Shown: positions 11,744-23,505 of the stretch, in pieces
Position numbering within the stretch: the first letter of the stretch is position 1
Layout: the number at the start of each line of letters is the position of its first letter
Assembly: GCA_948099385.1 (NCBI GenBank)
Contig: CANUEZ040000151.1
Span: 5,402,001 to 5,466,000, forward strand
Length of the DNA: 64,000 nt
DNA from: Fasciola hepatica
Taxonomy: Eukaryota > Platyhelminthes > Trematoda > Plagiorchiida > Fasciolidae
Direction of reading: 5' to 3'
Notes under the pieces: model-generated
What the model was told of the DNA's origin: nothing
The model's database searches: none
Seen by the model: the letters and a program-made list of their open reading frames with translations, nothing else
Made by a program: the position numbers and the translations under genes

Positions 11744-11857
11744 TAACTGTATGTCAACCACACGAGTTTCGCTGCGCATCCGGTGAGTGTATTGATGCCC
11801 GACGCCGCTGCGACAAACAGCGTGACTGCTATGACGGGTCGGATGAGGATGGTTGTG
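11744..11857 (+). CDS. Exon 6: stand-alone LDLa domain 4
   Basis: A 114-nt phase 1-1 exon (acceptor ctgacag, donor gtgagt) coding one LDLa module: [35 protein letters not shown]. Six cysteines and the calcium loop are complete. It is the first of four stand-alone LDLa exons of identical length (11744, 14223, 17977, 22861) that share EFRC, GEC and [10 protein letters not shown]. The four are spaced by introns of 2.4 to 4.8 kb. It lies only 399 nt after exon 5, one of the shortest introns here. Confidence 0.9.
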
Positions 11858-12159
11858 GTGAGTGGCCGTATAGTACGTTTATTCTATTTTTCGCATTCCT
11901 CGTTCTTTATTGAGTTTATTTTATTTAGAGTCCATTGCAATCATATAAAGAATGGGATAACATACAGTTTATCAACGAATCAATCTCTCAATGAGTCAGT
12001 CAGTCAGTCAGCAATGACACAGTCAAAAACAACGATGTATATCTACTTTTAAGCGCTAACTCATGCGAGAGGATGAGCCGGCTGGAGAGACATCCCAAAC
12101 AGCACCGGTCCATCAGTGGTATGTGCAGAGGAACTGCTCGTGAAGAGTCTTAGGGATTA

Positions 12160-12300
12160 GACGAGAAGTAGAGTCCCCTACCACGGAAAATGGTGTTCGT
12201 CAGGGTTGCCCTCCTTCGCCCTTCCTCTTCAACTTAGTAATTGAACTGATTCTCATCAAAACCCTATCCCCGTGTGAGAATCGTGGCTTTCCGACGAACC
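12160..12300 (+). mobile_element. RTE-type LINE fragment (RT palm region), + orientation
   Basis: Translates in pieces to GVRQGCPPSPFLFNLVIELI followed by LSPCEN, matching the same stretch in the LINE copies at 31343 and 43828 (VLHGCPLSPFLFNLV). This is the non-LTR reverse transcriptase motif before the YxDD box. It is cut off before the catalytic box and joins a piece in the opposite orientation at about 12320. Confidence 0.7.
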
Positions 12301-12323
12301 TTAGCTTTGCTCACACGGTGTTC

Positions 12324-12690
12324 TCATCGGATTCGAGCAATACCACGAAGACATCCTTGTTCGAATACCGAAAATCTTCGTATCTCCTCCACCTGCAGTG
12401 GCCATATCTCCGAACCATACAGAAGCACGGGCCTGAGTGCTGGAGCGTACACCCGGCCTTTGATAGGTGAACGGATGTCACGTCGATGCCACAGATGACT
12501 CAGGTTGGCAAATGTCAAACCAGCCTTCTGTATACACAGAGACACTTTGTCTGATACCCGACCTCCGAGTGAAATGCAGCTCCGCAGGTGACAGAATTTG
12601 TCTACCATGTTTATAGTCTCTCCAGACACTGAAAAACTTGGCGTTGGAACAACCCAGTCCTGGAACAGCATCTTTCACTTAGACCTAGGT
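12324..12690 (-). mobile_element. RTE-type LINE fragment (C-terminal RT region), - orientation
   Basis: An open minus-strand frame of 115 codons reads VDKFCHLRSCISLGGRVSDK, HLWHRRDI, VLLYGSEIWPL and RRFSVFEQGCLRGIARIR. The copies at 32220 and 54660 carry the same region. The fragment has no 3' end, and its partner just left of it lies in the other orientation, so the copy was rearranged after or during insertion. Confidence 0.75.
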
Positions 12691-14222
12691 GGATAACATC
12701 CGATTGCTTTGATTTGAATCATGTCTAGAAAACAACGGTTTCCAGCAAATGCTCTTACATAACCTTCGGTCATTGAAATCATCCGCGTACACACTGATCA
12801 TCTACGGAACTGACTGTCGTGCTACTTTTTTTCAAAAAAATTATCTCTCTACTACTGAATTACGGTTGAGTGACAAAATCTATGGACAGACCATCCGGAT
12901 GACTGATAGACTGAATAATCAACTTGTTATTTTCCCAAATGAACAAATTCGACTACGATGAGGTGAGCATGGACTCATCGAAAAATTCGGTACTCCTGTT
13001 TCACAAATGTTGGACTGCTTTCATTCTGCAAATGCACTTCAAAATGTGATGACGAAGCGGTGGAAAAAATGATAAATGTGAAAATCCTCATGAGTTGGAA
13101 CTCACAACTAGTACTAGTTATCCTGGAGTATACATATACTACTTGTATAAGTAACTTCCTTCACGAAAATCAACTATCGACCATGCGGCTTCAACGTACA
13201 CGACGGTGTCATACAGACAGAACGAAATCAGTTGGGGCAAGGCATACAAATATAACATTGCATCCTTCACCGAATGATTGTGGGTCGGTCGCTGATTGGA
13301 CGTCGCTGGTGCAAATAGACAATCCATTTGGAGTCGAATTATTTGGGTGTTATCCAGAAGCCTAACACCACATTACATTTTGGAATGTAACTATTGCTTC
13401 TGTCAATATCATTGTAAAATATACTATCACTGTAACGGATTATAAATGGCCTATGTTGTGAAATACCAGAACTTTTTCACCACTTTCCATCATCTCCGAA
13501 CACACGTGAGTAGATCAAGTGATGATCGTCTTCTGGAGAGACGATGGGATCGATAATCACTCCGAAGGGGACGGGTTGTTACCGTTCACGCCGTGCTATT
13601 TCATTTAGTGCTAACACGAAGCAAACCATTGACAGGCAACCCGAAGAGATTGCTTTTTAACGTTTCAGAATCAAAATTTTGCAAGTCTGCTGGGTTCAAG
13701 TCCGGAGTGGGACGTGGGGGATATGCATGTTCCTAATGAATGATCAGTTATTTCATATAGAATTGAGGTGGTTCCAAAATGCATCGTATGCGTTCATAAT
13801 AGACTGCTGGAAAGTTTTAGATTCAACGGTGAAGAAAGCAGACCAACGACATATCTGTGATGTGGATGGTAATTTTGATTATCGTCTGGACATCGCGCAC
13901 AGATGGAAAAGGGCGTACTCGAAGCCACTCCATACCAGTGGAATAGTGCGTGAAACAATCTGTGACAAGACGTTTTAGTCTATGGGGAGTATTTCATTCG
14001 GCAGAAATGAAATTCGTCCATAGATGCTGCACCCTGCGTTCACCCTTTTCATTTCTGATTAAAATGTTTAATTTGCAGATATTATGTGCAGACAGATACA
14101 TAGACACGCATTATCCTGCCACAATGAGCCACGTATTTACGATTCTGGATACTGAGTGAGCACAGTTCAAGTCCAGCAGGCCATAAGCATAACATTTTAA
14201 CTGTGTCATACTTTTTCCATAG

Positions 14223-14336
14223 AACCAAAATGTCAATCACACGAATTCCGCTGCAACTCCGGAGAATGCATTGATGCCCGACGTCGCTGCGACGGGCAAA
14301 GGGATTGCTATGATGGATCAGATGAAGATGGTTGTG
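14223..14336 (+). CDS. Exon 7: stand-alone LDLa domain 5
   Basis: A 114-nt phase 1-1 exon (acceptor ttttccatag, donor gtaagt). It encodes [35 protein letters not shown], a complete six-cysteine LDLa with its calcium loop. It differs from the exon at 17977 at only a handful of residues. The DNA of the four repeated LDLa exons is also close (for example the codons for DARRRCD), so the set arose by tandem exon duplication after the separate LDLa lineage was established. Confidence 0.9.
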
Positions 14337-14459
14337 GTAAGTGGTGATTCGAATGAACCCTTAGAATTGATTCACTTCTTTGACTAATTGAGACTGTCAT
14401 CGGCCTTCGTTCATATTCGCAGTACTATACAAATTCAGCTCCAAGTAAACCTACGTAAA

Positions 14460-14935
14460 TCTAGATAAAGCTATAAATCACATACACAAGCGATTCCGTT
14501 GGCAGCTTTCACTGGTCACCTGATCTCGAAATCTCTCCATTCCTTCATGACCCATATTAGCTACGTCGAGTTCCATTCAAGATGAGCTGAATTCTTGTTG
14601 ATAAGTACATCCGTTTTGCCGGCAGCTTAAAGGAGGATAGGTGTGCACACTGTTTAGTTCGAAGGCTTTATTGACTGCGACGCGCACGGCAAGTAACACT
14701 GGTGGTCTGATCGATTGATAGTATGCTTTTCCAGAGCAAAACATAGCCACCGAATCCACCGCATGATGGAATGTCGGAGTGCAAAGACCGATTGAGTTCG
14801 TCGGGAAAGAGGCATCGTTCGGTACTCGTAACGGACGACGAACTCCGTGAGTGACGGAGTAAACAAGCAAATATATCGTTCCGTTGACTAACTGTGGTGA
14901 AGCTACAAGAATGACCAATACGTGATGAAATGAGA
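14460..14935 (-). repeat. Dispersed repeat B, copy 2
   Basis: Reads on the minus strand as ttttgctctggaaaag, acttgccgtgcgcgtc, caacaagaattcagct, atatgggtcatgaagg and tttcgagatcaggtgacc, matching 21120-21345 in order. It is the longest of the three copies. The 113-codon reverse ORF across it is not shared and looks accidental. Confidence 0.7.
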
Positions 14936-16450
14936 CACTCGCGGTACTGGCTGGATTGAGGGAGATGCTAGGGGAATTTTAATGCACTGGCTTTCAAACT
15001 GCTCCGAAAAGAGCATAAAAGGCTCCTGTGGAATTCGTGTGATTACACCCCACTCAGACTACTCAAAGGGGAACAGCTAATATATATATTTTTTTAGTAA
15101 TTTGTGGATGATAACAGCAGTTGTGGGGACTTTCTGTTTTTAGGAAACAAGCTGAAGCTATGGCTAAATTGGACGCGATGCTTAACTACCGCTTTTTCAG
15201 AATCTAAACACAGATAAATTAGGACAATGGAACTAAAGAACAGAGATGGCGAACATTTTCAATCATATAGCAACTTGAAACAAATATTATCAGTCACCGA
15301 AAACACGTAACATCATTTGCGTTTTACCCTTTAAGCCTATGACAAGCAGTCATTTCCGTTTTCCTTGAACGCGGAATGGAAGAACATTTATAGGCTGCTA
15401 AGATACACGAATAGATACACCAATATAATTGGGCAAAAACACGGCTACGCTTCAGTATTGTAAACCTAGACAAGACACAGAAATGTCAGTGAGATAAAAA
15501 GTTTTGTGTGACTAATAATAGAAATAGTAGCAGTAGTATAAACAGTGGTAGTAGCAGCAGTAGCACTAGTAGTGTGACGGAGTATACATGCTACCTAATG
15601 ACAAGGAATCAAGTAGTTGGTTGCCCAAGAGTTAATTATGGTTAGTTATGGATAGCTAAGGAACGCGGCCACGGCAGAGCAAAACAAGGCATAGGAAGGC
15701 ATGTAAACCACAAGATTGCATCCTTTGGCTCGGTAACGGGTGCCTCCAAGTGGAGTAGATCGCTGAGATGCAAATAAGCACTACTGTTTCATTTGACTGA
15801 TTTTCATTACTTCTCAAAGAGTAGTTTCGATAAACAATCTATTACCCAGGGGTGTCTTTTGGATTATAACATTGGTAATAGTGGTAATGGTGATGGCGAT
15901 TTTAATGGTACTGGCAGTACTAGTAGTAGTAAAGCGAGCTTCGACGTTTTCTGGGGAGGTTCGTCTAGGTGGTTCTTCTGGAACATATTTGCAGACTTTG
16001 GTGAATTAGATTCGGGAATATTCCGACTGCGCCGTGAGCAAAATACGTGAAAAAGAACAATTGTTTTCAGCTGTTCATTCACCACCTTGTACAGAATATC
16101 AACACATGAAGTTATCAGATACAAACCAAATATCGAGAATGGTTCAAGGAACCGACAAGAAGCCAAAATCTCTATCTGTTTACAGGAAGGCGTTAAAAAT
16201 TTAATAAGTTACGCGGACCACTGTAGTCATTGAATGCTTTATTTTCCGATCACATCCTAAGGCTAGAATGACACCGGACACCAATTAGGCAAAGGTGCTA
16301 ATATTCTACCGGCTGCAGTCAGAGGAGTCAAAGTGTTTTTTTTTAATGGTGGAAATCAGTTGCCATAAGAGCAAACGAACCTACGACAACCACGGCCCTG
16401 TGGCATCGAACAGCATCTGAACTGTCTAGAGCTAAGTTAGATTTAGTTAT

Positions 16451-16477
16451 ATATTCACCCGGTATAATTTTAACCGG

Positions 16478-16530
<53 letters not shown>
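16451..16530. repeat. (AT)n microsatellite with adjacent hairpin
   Basis: About 50 nt of pure AT (16480-16530). Immediately before it, ATATTCACCCGGT and ACCGGTGAATAT (16451-16484) form a near-perfect inverted repeat around a short AT loop. Confidence 0.85.
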
Positions 16531-16533
<3 letters not shown>

Positions 16534-16589
16534 CTGTCTAGTTTCAGACTGTGCGTCAAACAAAACATGGTACAATCGGGGCAAAGGGT

Positions 16590-17170
16590 AGATAGTCCGA
16601 GTCCACGATTTGTTTGTGGGCGCAATACTGCTAGGTTGCCCTGGCCAAAACAGGTGGTTTTCTTAGGGATCCGTAACCGGAGCCTTTAGCTATCCAAAGC
16701 TTAACCAGCATGGCAGCTGGACGAAACGTGGGGTCCGTAACCCACTTGGGGTTGGTGACTGATTGCTCGTTTCATTCGCCCTTCGGATGAGGCCAAACAT
16801 CCTAGGTGTCCAGTGCACCTCTTCAACACAGATGCTGGTGAGCATACTGTTGTACTCCTCATACGCCGCTCGCGATTGGTTTGCAATCAGACTTTAGCCA
16901 TCTCCCTTAGACTGACTATAAGTCATCCAACGCGGTAGAGAGCGCCGGGCATTCGCTTTCGTCCTCTCACTTTAGCGGGAACAGCTCCGCTACGAGAAGG
17001 CAGTGAGTAGGACTTCCTCAGCAGAGGCTATTTTAGACGTACGGTCACCTGGGAGCATTTCGAGAGGCAGTCAGGACGAGTAGCCATCTCGGCGCTTAAG
17101 AAACCCACCCCCGACCATACTGAGGCATTTAGAGGCCATTTGTTCTGTAGGGACTCGTGAATAGATCATC
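16590..17170 (-). mobile_element. Diverged RTE LINE 5' segment
   Basis: Colinear with 57500-58100, the 5' part of the minus-strand LINE. Shared words in the same order are ggttttct, gagcctttagct-type sequence, tcgcccttcggat and cggcgcttaagaaa. No coding region; much diverged, so the assignment is moderate. Confidence 0.4.
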
Positions 17171-17976
17171 ACAAACAAACTTGTCGGTTTTAATAGTGGA
17201 TTGGTTTGCCGACCATCTAACTAGATAATGAACGCCATTATCTGTAATATAGAGTTGTTAACTTTAAGTATTGCCATCTCAGACACAATGGAAATAATAG
17301 ACTAATTATAATAATAAACTCAAGTATTGGACTTCTCTGTACTTCTCTGTCTGCACCTCGGTAACCTATTGCTTCGCGTCTAACAGCATAGAAAGGATTC
17401 AGTCAATCAAACGTCATAGATGCCTTGTAACCAGATAGTTGTGAAACAACCAGATCTATTCGTGATTAGCTAGCACACCGCTTACTAATGGTACCATTTA
17501 TGGGTTTCACTCATAGAAATATAAAAACAACAATAAACGCATTCATAACTCCGGTCTTCTCAGTTCTCGGGGTGCGCGCAATTCTGCGCATGATTTATGC
17601 TCATTTAAAGGAAATTTCGGGTTGGCCAGAACAACGAAACACATTCGGGATTAGCTCCGACGGTATCATAGCTTGATGAATGAGAAGTGATGTCACACTG
17701 ACCAAGTAGGAAAAATTAAAGGAAGAGAGTAGAGCAGTGTTCAATTTGAATCTCCCGGTAGGAGATCTCTAGGTCTACCCTTCCAAGTCGACTATTTTTG
17801 CAATTTACTTCATTTCGTTCTTTGGTCCTATTTTAGAAGCTTGACCAAATGGTAACAGACAGCTTAGGTCATAACTGCTGCTTTTTCATACCGTTTTTCA
17901 ACCATATATTTTCCGATAAATGTTGGCCATCTTTTCTGTTTTTATCTTTATTTTTCTCATTTGTACCCAACCACAG

Positions 17977-18090
17977 TAACACGATGTCAACCACATGAAT
18001 TCCGTTGTACAACTGGTGAATGTATCGATTCCAGACGCCGCTGCGACGGCCAGCGAGATTGTTACGATGGTTCAGATGAGGATGGTTGTG
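17977..18090 (+). CDS. Exon 8: stand-alone LDLa domain 6
   Basis: Acceptor ccaaccacag, donor gtaagt, 114 nt, phase 1-1. Encodes [35 protein letters not shown]. The usual SGEC is TGEC here and DARRRC is DSRRRC, both conservative. All six cysteines and the acidic calcium ligands are present. A reverse-strand ORF overlapping this exon is only a shadow. Confidence 0.9.
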
Positions 18091-18514
18091 GTAAGTTAAG
18101 TACCTGTCTACGATACAGTCCATTATTTTATGAAACTGTTTCACCTTCACCACAATGTCCCAAAGACTGTCAACTTCAGTCAGTTGCATGGAGTTGTTCT
18201 CACCAAAACCAACCACACTAATTCTTTTATAATCCAGACGACGTACCAGTTGCAGATTCGACTGTTTGCAACAGAGCTTTGGAATAACACTGAGATCAAC
18301 AGAGTACAACCGAAAACTTCATTTGCATCAGCTGTGCATAATTGCCATCATGAAGTGTTCCTCCACATTGTGAACCCCTGTATGTCTCTTTTAGCACCTT
18401 CTGTTCAGCTCATTTGTCCCGGAATTCAGTAATCAGAAGAAGGGATCGTTTGTACGGGTGGACTTGTGTCCGGTACCATCGTAAGGCAAACGCAAGTACG
18501 GGCAAGTAACTGAA

Positions 18515-18700
18515 AATGCAAAAACGTGTGCATCTGCGTGAGTCAGCGATGCATGCGATCGAAAGGGCAAGGCAATTATACAATCGGATTAGGCTGCTCA
18601 GGGTCGTGCAACACATGGTACGGTCTGATTGGACGAAACACGACAAACGTCATTTGTGTACGCGTGATTGCACGCGTGTGCGCACATGACTGCATAAGAC
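18515..18700 (+). repeat. Dispersed repeat C, copy 1
   Basis: Matches 31105-31290 in the same orientation: gcgtgagtca, gcaaggc, tacaatcg, cagggtcgtgca, tctgattgg, acgaacgtca-like and gtgtacgcgtg, followed by a CpG-rich alternating purine/pyrimidine tail. Possibly a SINE or MITE; see the insertion inside the LINE at 46306. Confidence 0.6.
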
Positions 18701-19149
18701 AAACACATCAATCACATTTTGATTCACCCCGGAATCCATGATTCCTGTCGATGGTGCGTCAATTCATGAGGGGCATACCATACCCCGCTACGTCTTGGTG
18801 ACGCAATTTCGTAGCACGCAAGGAAAATTCATATTATTGGCAGTGTTACTACAAAAGTAAGAGGTACATAGTATGCTTATGATAGTATCCTCATTACAAA
18901 GGTACACACTGGAGGTCTAGTAAATGCTTCATTGAGTTGGTTGGACTGCATAATTAAGAGACTCGAGGCAACAGACTCCACAATTTTCCCCCTCACACGG
19001 AACCGCACATTTTGGGGCCAACCTAACGTTTTCCAGCGCCCGAATGACGCGTAGACAAACCAATCCCTGACAAGGCAATTTCGCTAATCTCTGTACTGCT
19101 ATGGACTGGGGTTTGACAGATTTGACAAATGCTGACATGATGCAAATGT

Positions 19150-19245
19150 TAAAAGTCGTTCACCCCATGCGGGATTCGAACCCACGCATGGATGTCACCC
19201 ACGTGAAAAGTCCAAAGATCTTCGACAAGGCCCCGTATTCCAGCT
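19150..19245 (-). repeat. tRNA-derived SINE head
   Basis: The minus strand carries a perfect tRNA T-loop/B-box core (GGGTTCGAATCCC) about 65 nt after an A-box-like tagctggaatacgg. It lacks a convincing cloverleaf, so it is read as a pol III SINE promoter remnant and not a working tRNA. Confidence 0.5.
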
Positions 19246-21059
19246 AACAGGAAGCACGCGGTGTTAAGAAACGGGTGAAACCCATGCATGGGTTCGTACC
19301 TCACCGGGGTCAACGGTATTTAAGCATTCGGATCATTTTAAAATATGTATACTGTAATGATCATTAGAGAAATAATACGTCGGCAAACATCAATCGAGAA
19401 CAACATTTGATGCAAGTACGTAAGATGGGTTCAAAACAATAGTCCATACAATCACATGCAAAAGCATATCAAGTTAGGCAGTTCGTGGCTGGGAAAATCG
19501 GTGCGGATGCGGAAAAGGGACAGAAATTGCATTTTTGTTCACATTGCGAGAAACAAAGGTCCCATCACAGCAGAATCTAGAGGGGAGGGGGGTTGGGCAG
19601 GTGAGCGAGGCCTGAATGACCGGTAAAGTGAACTTTAAAACACAAAGATCGTAGCTCCGCGAGCCGTAGACACCAATTAGTCACCCTAGGGTTGAAAGAC
19701 GAGGTCATAGTGGGTCGTGGATTAAAAGTGCACCCTTTAGGATATCCTACGATTATCAGGATGTATTGCTTTCCTATTTCAACTTTGATAAACTGTTTCA
19801 GTTCATTTCATGTCATTCCGATCGCATTCAGAGTAGATGAATACGGTCTTAGGGTGTTCACTCAATCACTAATTCTTCCGGTCTTGAATGACCAAGCGCG
19901 TTTTCGCAGACAATGACAAACGACTTTCGTGTATTTTCAGAAATTACACCTACTAGAGTATTCAATCGCTTATGAAATTGCTGCGTTGTTTGATCCTCTT
20001 TCAGTAGTCAACTCAACTAGCCTGTTTGTATTCACTGCATCGATGGTGTGCGTATTCTTACCCCAGCTGCCAACCACCAATATTCGAGCTCTCTTTCCAC
20101 TGAGTACAGACTGAAATCGGTCTCGTCGATTCTAACAAGTTCATGACATAGAGCCTCGTATCACTGAAACTGTTCTACGTAACAACGATGAAGCTTAACA
20201 ACACATCGATTACATCTCCGTAATAAGGGAAACGTCGACACTTTTTGTGGGGGAATGGGCCCAGCACATTGCTAACAGACGGCGTGGTTCACTGAAGCGA
20301 ACAGCACGTGATCATCTAACCAGAATTGCAGACAAGAGTGGAGCCAGTCAAGCGATCAATGGACCAATCACCGGTTAACATTTGTCTGAAGCGACCGGAG
20401 CCGAATCAAACAATCTCGGCGCAACCATAAAACCAGTCAGAAGAGCCACTTAGGTCTATCAGTAGACCAATAAGCTTTTTCACGGCTTTGGTTATGATCA
20501 GCACATATCTTATGGATACGATATATTTTGTACCAGTACACTAAACTTGTAACGGACCCCTAGCAATCGCTGAGATACGCGTAAAACAATCCAAAAGAAG
20601 CCAAGTGTCCGCAAGCACCAGTCAGCGGTCACTTAAGATCAATGTCCGGTAAGTGGTTCAGCGAATGAGCAAGTGTGGCGCAAAACGTTAATGGAAAACA
20701 TAAATTTGGAGTGAGGGTAGATCGATCCTGCGCTAGAGCCTCGAGTTTGGTTGTTCTGTCGATTACAAAACTGATTAGAAGACAGAAAGGTCTTCTCATT
20801 ACATTCAATAGGACAGTGCAAAACACTGTGATTTGTGCAATTCGTTGCCGTTGCGGATTGAATACACTATCTATTAGCATCCTCCTCGTGATTCAACTCC
20901 GTTTGTTACCTCTCAAGCTTGTCCCAGCCTTTGACGACTTTACGCGGCCAACAAGTGTTTTTCCAAGTCAGGCGGTGATAGTGAACCATGAGCACTTTTA
21001 CGCAACATATCTCTTTCCAGTCAGTCCGAACACCGAACGGGGGCTGCCGTAAAGGTTTT

Positions 21060-21405
21060 GCGTACGAGGTCACTCTCCCAGCCCACTGGATCTGTTTATA
21101 ATCTTTAGTCTTTCAGTCATGCAATGGACTCAGTAGCCATGCTTTGCTCTGGAAAAGGTAACTATCAGTTGTTCGACAGCATCATTAGTCGTACTTACTG
21201 CACACCTCCCCACACAGGCTCTCGCACATACTGTTTTACCTATCAACGGGAATCCCCCTCATCTGTGATGGGATTCAATGTTGCAAATATGGGTCATGAG
21301 GGAATTGAGAGTTTTCGAGATCAGGTGACAAATGACCGCTGCCGAATGAATTACGTCTTGGATTATAAAGAGCAATGCGATTAGTGTACCGTCCACTTGC
21401 AGCCT
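21060..21405 (+). repeat. Dispersed repeat B, copy 3
   Basis: The + orientation copy: agccatgctttgctctgg, aaaaggtaactatcag, gtcgtacttactgc, caacgggaatc, gcaaatatgggtcatgag, gagatcaggtga and a 3' aatgcgattagtg. It overlaps an 86-codon ORF not shared by the other copies. Confidence 0.7.
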
Positions 21406-22860
21406 AAATGCTATAGGTTTGGTGAGGGAAAGGGCGATCTTTAGCAGGGCTAGCTAAATTTGTCCGTTCACGGTGTGCGCGAGCACGGGCACCGGCGAGG
21501 ATGACTGCGCGTGTACAGACCATGCCCGTCCAGTTGCGCCCCTTATTCCGGTTGGTTAGGTGCACGAAAGTTTTCAAGTCGTTTCATATGATTACTTGGG
21601 AAATAAATGTGATAGCTTCTCAGCTCAATCTTACGGTACACCGAAAAACTGAGGGTTGAATGAAACTAACGAAGAATCCACTTTCTGCAAGTCTTGGATT
21701 TCCGAAATATGTTTCGCTTTCGTTTCCTTATGATTATTTTCTTCTTTATAATGACTGATACAGACGCTGATGTAATTTTATTACGAATCAGTTAATCCGC
21801 TGTGATTATACAGACAAAGAGAGATAACAACAACTATCCGAACTCTCGTTCCCATCAAACGCACCAAAGGCTAATATAGTTCCCCGTAGCATTGAAGAGT
21901 CAACTTGAAGAAAACCGGAATTTTTCGTAACGCAGAGTTCCTTTGCCGCAATATAGCAATTTGCTCCACTGAGTGATTAGCATGTTTTGGAACGTTAGGT
22001 TATTACCAGATCACCTTTGATAATCTGGCTATCGGAAACCCGTTGTCAGTTCTTCAGTGTGGCCAGATAACAGGGACGTTATCGGTTCCGCACAATAATA
22101 ATTGATGGTAAAATGTCACTTAGCTGATGGGGAAAAGTTGATGAGCGAGAAATAACTGAAACAAGACGAATACATGATAAGCAAATGGCGTGTCAGCAGA
22201 AATGTGGGTCCAAAGAACAAAAAGCTTTCAAGTGACCAATCACTTGGCTGCGGTTAATTGCTCTCATTGTGACAGATGTGTTTCAAGTTGGCAACATGGT
22301 GCAGCCTGCAGCGAACGCGTTTCTCAAGCATAAATCACCAAGAGGTAAAGGTGTGAACGTGGCGAGCAGATCAAAATCAGGAGCAGTCTACGGGGCATGA
22401 TCGTCCACGATAAATTCCAGAGGTAGACGAACTAAAAAAGGGACAAAGTTTCGATGAGTGTAATATGCAACTACAGACCTTACGAAAATTTCCTGACAAA
22501 AATGGCAGTTGAAAAAGATTGTCGAATGAAGCCGAGTGTAGACCTCAGTGCACCGAGTTCGAGAAGCACATCGCACCAGTCTGAGTCCTTCGTCGACAGT
22601 TTATGATCCGCACCGGTGAAATGAAAGATACTTGGAAAAGCATCATATCTATCTTTAAGCGAAAAGCATGGACGACTCCTTTTTCAGCTCAACGTTCTCG
22701 CGATTTATGCACACTTTAGGTAGTGTCCTGTATCCTGTGTTCCAAGGAGTACAGTTTGTCAAGTGAACCTTTTACATAATTAATTTAATCACGCCAACCT
22801 CACAAATAATGAACCTCTGGACAATCACATGCAACCCCTTCCACCCTCCCCACTCCACAG

Positions 22861-22974
22861 AAATAGGCTGCCGACCGAATGAGTTTCGTTGTTCATCTGG
22901 AGAATGTATAGATGCCCGAAGACGATGTGACAGACAACGGGACTGTTACGACGGATCAGATGAAGCAGGCTGTG
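22861..22974 (+). CDS. Exon 9: stand-alone LDLa domain 7
   Basis: A strong pyrimidine-rich acceptor (ccctccccactccacag) and gtgagt donor bound a 114-nt phase 1-1 exon. It encodes [35 protein letters not shown]. It is the last of the run of single LDLa exons before the third Ig cassette, so exons 5 to 9 give five LDLa domains in a row after Ig-like 2. An AT microsatellite follows about 90 nt downstream of the donor. Confidence 0.9.
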
Positions 22975-23059
22975 GTGAGTGATGACATAAGAGATTAATT
23001 GGACTAGTACAACCAGAGCTCCCATGTGAGCCACCAAATATGGTTACTTTCAGTTATGC

Positions 23060-23061
<2 letters not shown>

Positions 23062-23151
<90 letters not shown>
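23062..23151. repeat. (AT)n microsatellite
   Basis: About 90 nt of uninterrupted AT dinucleotides. ORFs reading YIYIYI across it on both strands are artefacts. Confidence 0.97.
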
Positions 23152-23153
<2 letters not shown>

Positions 23154-23424
23154 TGCCTTCCATCAAATATTTTTTGACTTTTTCCGCGGTTTTTATGTTC
23201 TTCGGTGATTGAGGGGACGGACACACGGGAGTTCTTCGTACACGCCTCCCTGCATTTGTACCACTGGCTCTCATTCTAAATTTTCCCATTTCTCCAGGGT
23301 CTCTGAAGAGGCCCAAATCTAATAAAGGCCTTATTAAGTGTAAACTAAATCTCCTAATACTTAGGTTCATACGGTAGTCAAGTTCTGTAGATTGGTCTTA
23401 GTAACGGAATGCAGTTGTTGTCGT

Positions 23425-23505
23425 TCTCCATGGAATTGGAACCCACGCACGGACGCGACAGTGTGCAGTCCACCAGTTGAGCTGAGGCCTCGGACGTTTC
23501 ACGGA
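23425..23505 (-). repeat. tRNA-derived SINE head
   Basis: Minus strand reads ctcagctcaactggtggac (A-box/D-arm-like) then gtgggttccaattcc (B-box/T-arm-like) with normal tRNA spacing. The T-loop has a C for G change, so a functional tRNA is unlikely. Confidence 0.5.

Larger units (their letters stand above)
11858..14222. other. Intron between exons 6 and 7
   Basis: 2.4 kb. Has a short gtca tandem run near 11995-12012 and two oppositely oriented RTE LINE pieces (12160-12690). 12700-14200 holds nothing recognised. Confidence 0.7.
14337..17976. other. Intron between exons 7 and 8
   Basis: 3.6 kb containing repeat B copy 2, a cryptic (GTA)n stretch (15520-15577), a hairpin next to an AT microsatellite (16451-16530) and a diverged LINE 5' segment (16590-17170). 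14940-15510 and 17180-17970 show nothing recognised. Confidence 0.65.
18091..22860. other. Intron between exons 8 and 9
   Basis: 4.8 kb with a repeat C copy, a tRNA-like SINE head and repeat B copy 3. 19330-20560 and 21450-22850 hold nothing recognised. A minus-strand ORF near 20629-20880 has no family signature. Confidence 0.65.

Noticed and set aside
14577..14918. 113-codon minus-strand ORF as a gene
   Set aside because: Lies in repeat B; the other two copies do not keep the frame.
17869..18309. 146-codon minus-strand ORF across exon 8
   Set aside because: Antisense to the LDLa exon and flanking intron; no family signature, and similar antisense openness occurs over other LDLa exons.
19150..19245. 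Functional tRNA gene
   Set aside because: A good T-loop but no paired acceptor stem or clear anticodon arm; similar heads occur elsewhere, so SINE remnants are more likely.
23026..23370. ORFs with YIYIYI repeats at 23026-23370, 16477-16689 and 61015-61257
   Set aside because: They come from AT microsatellites.
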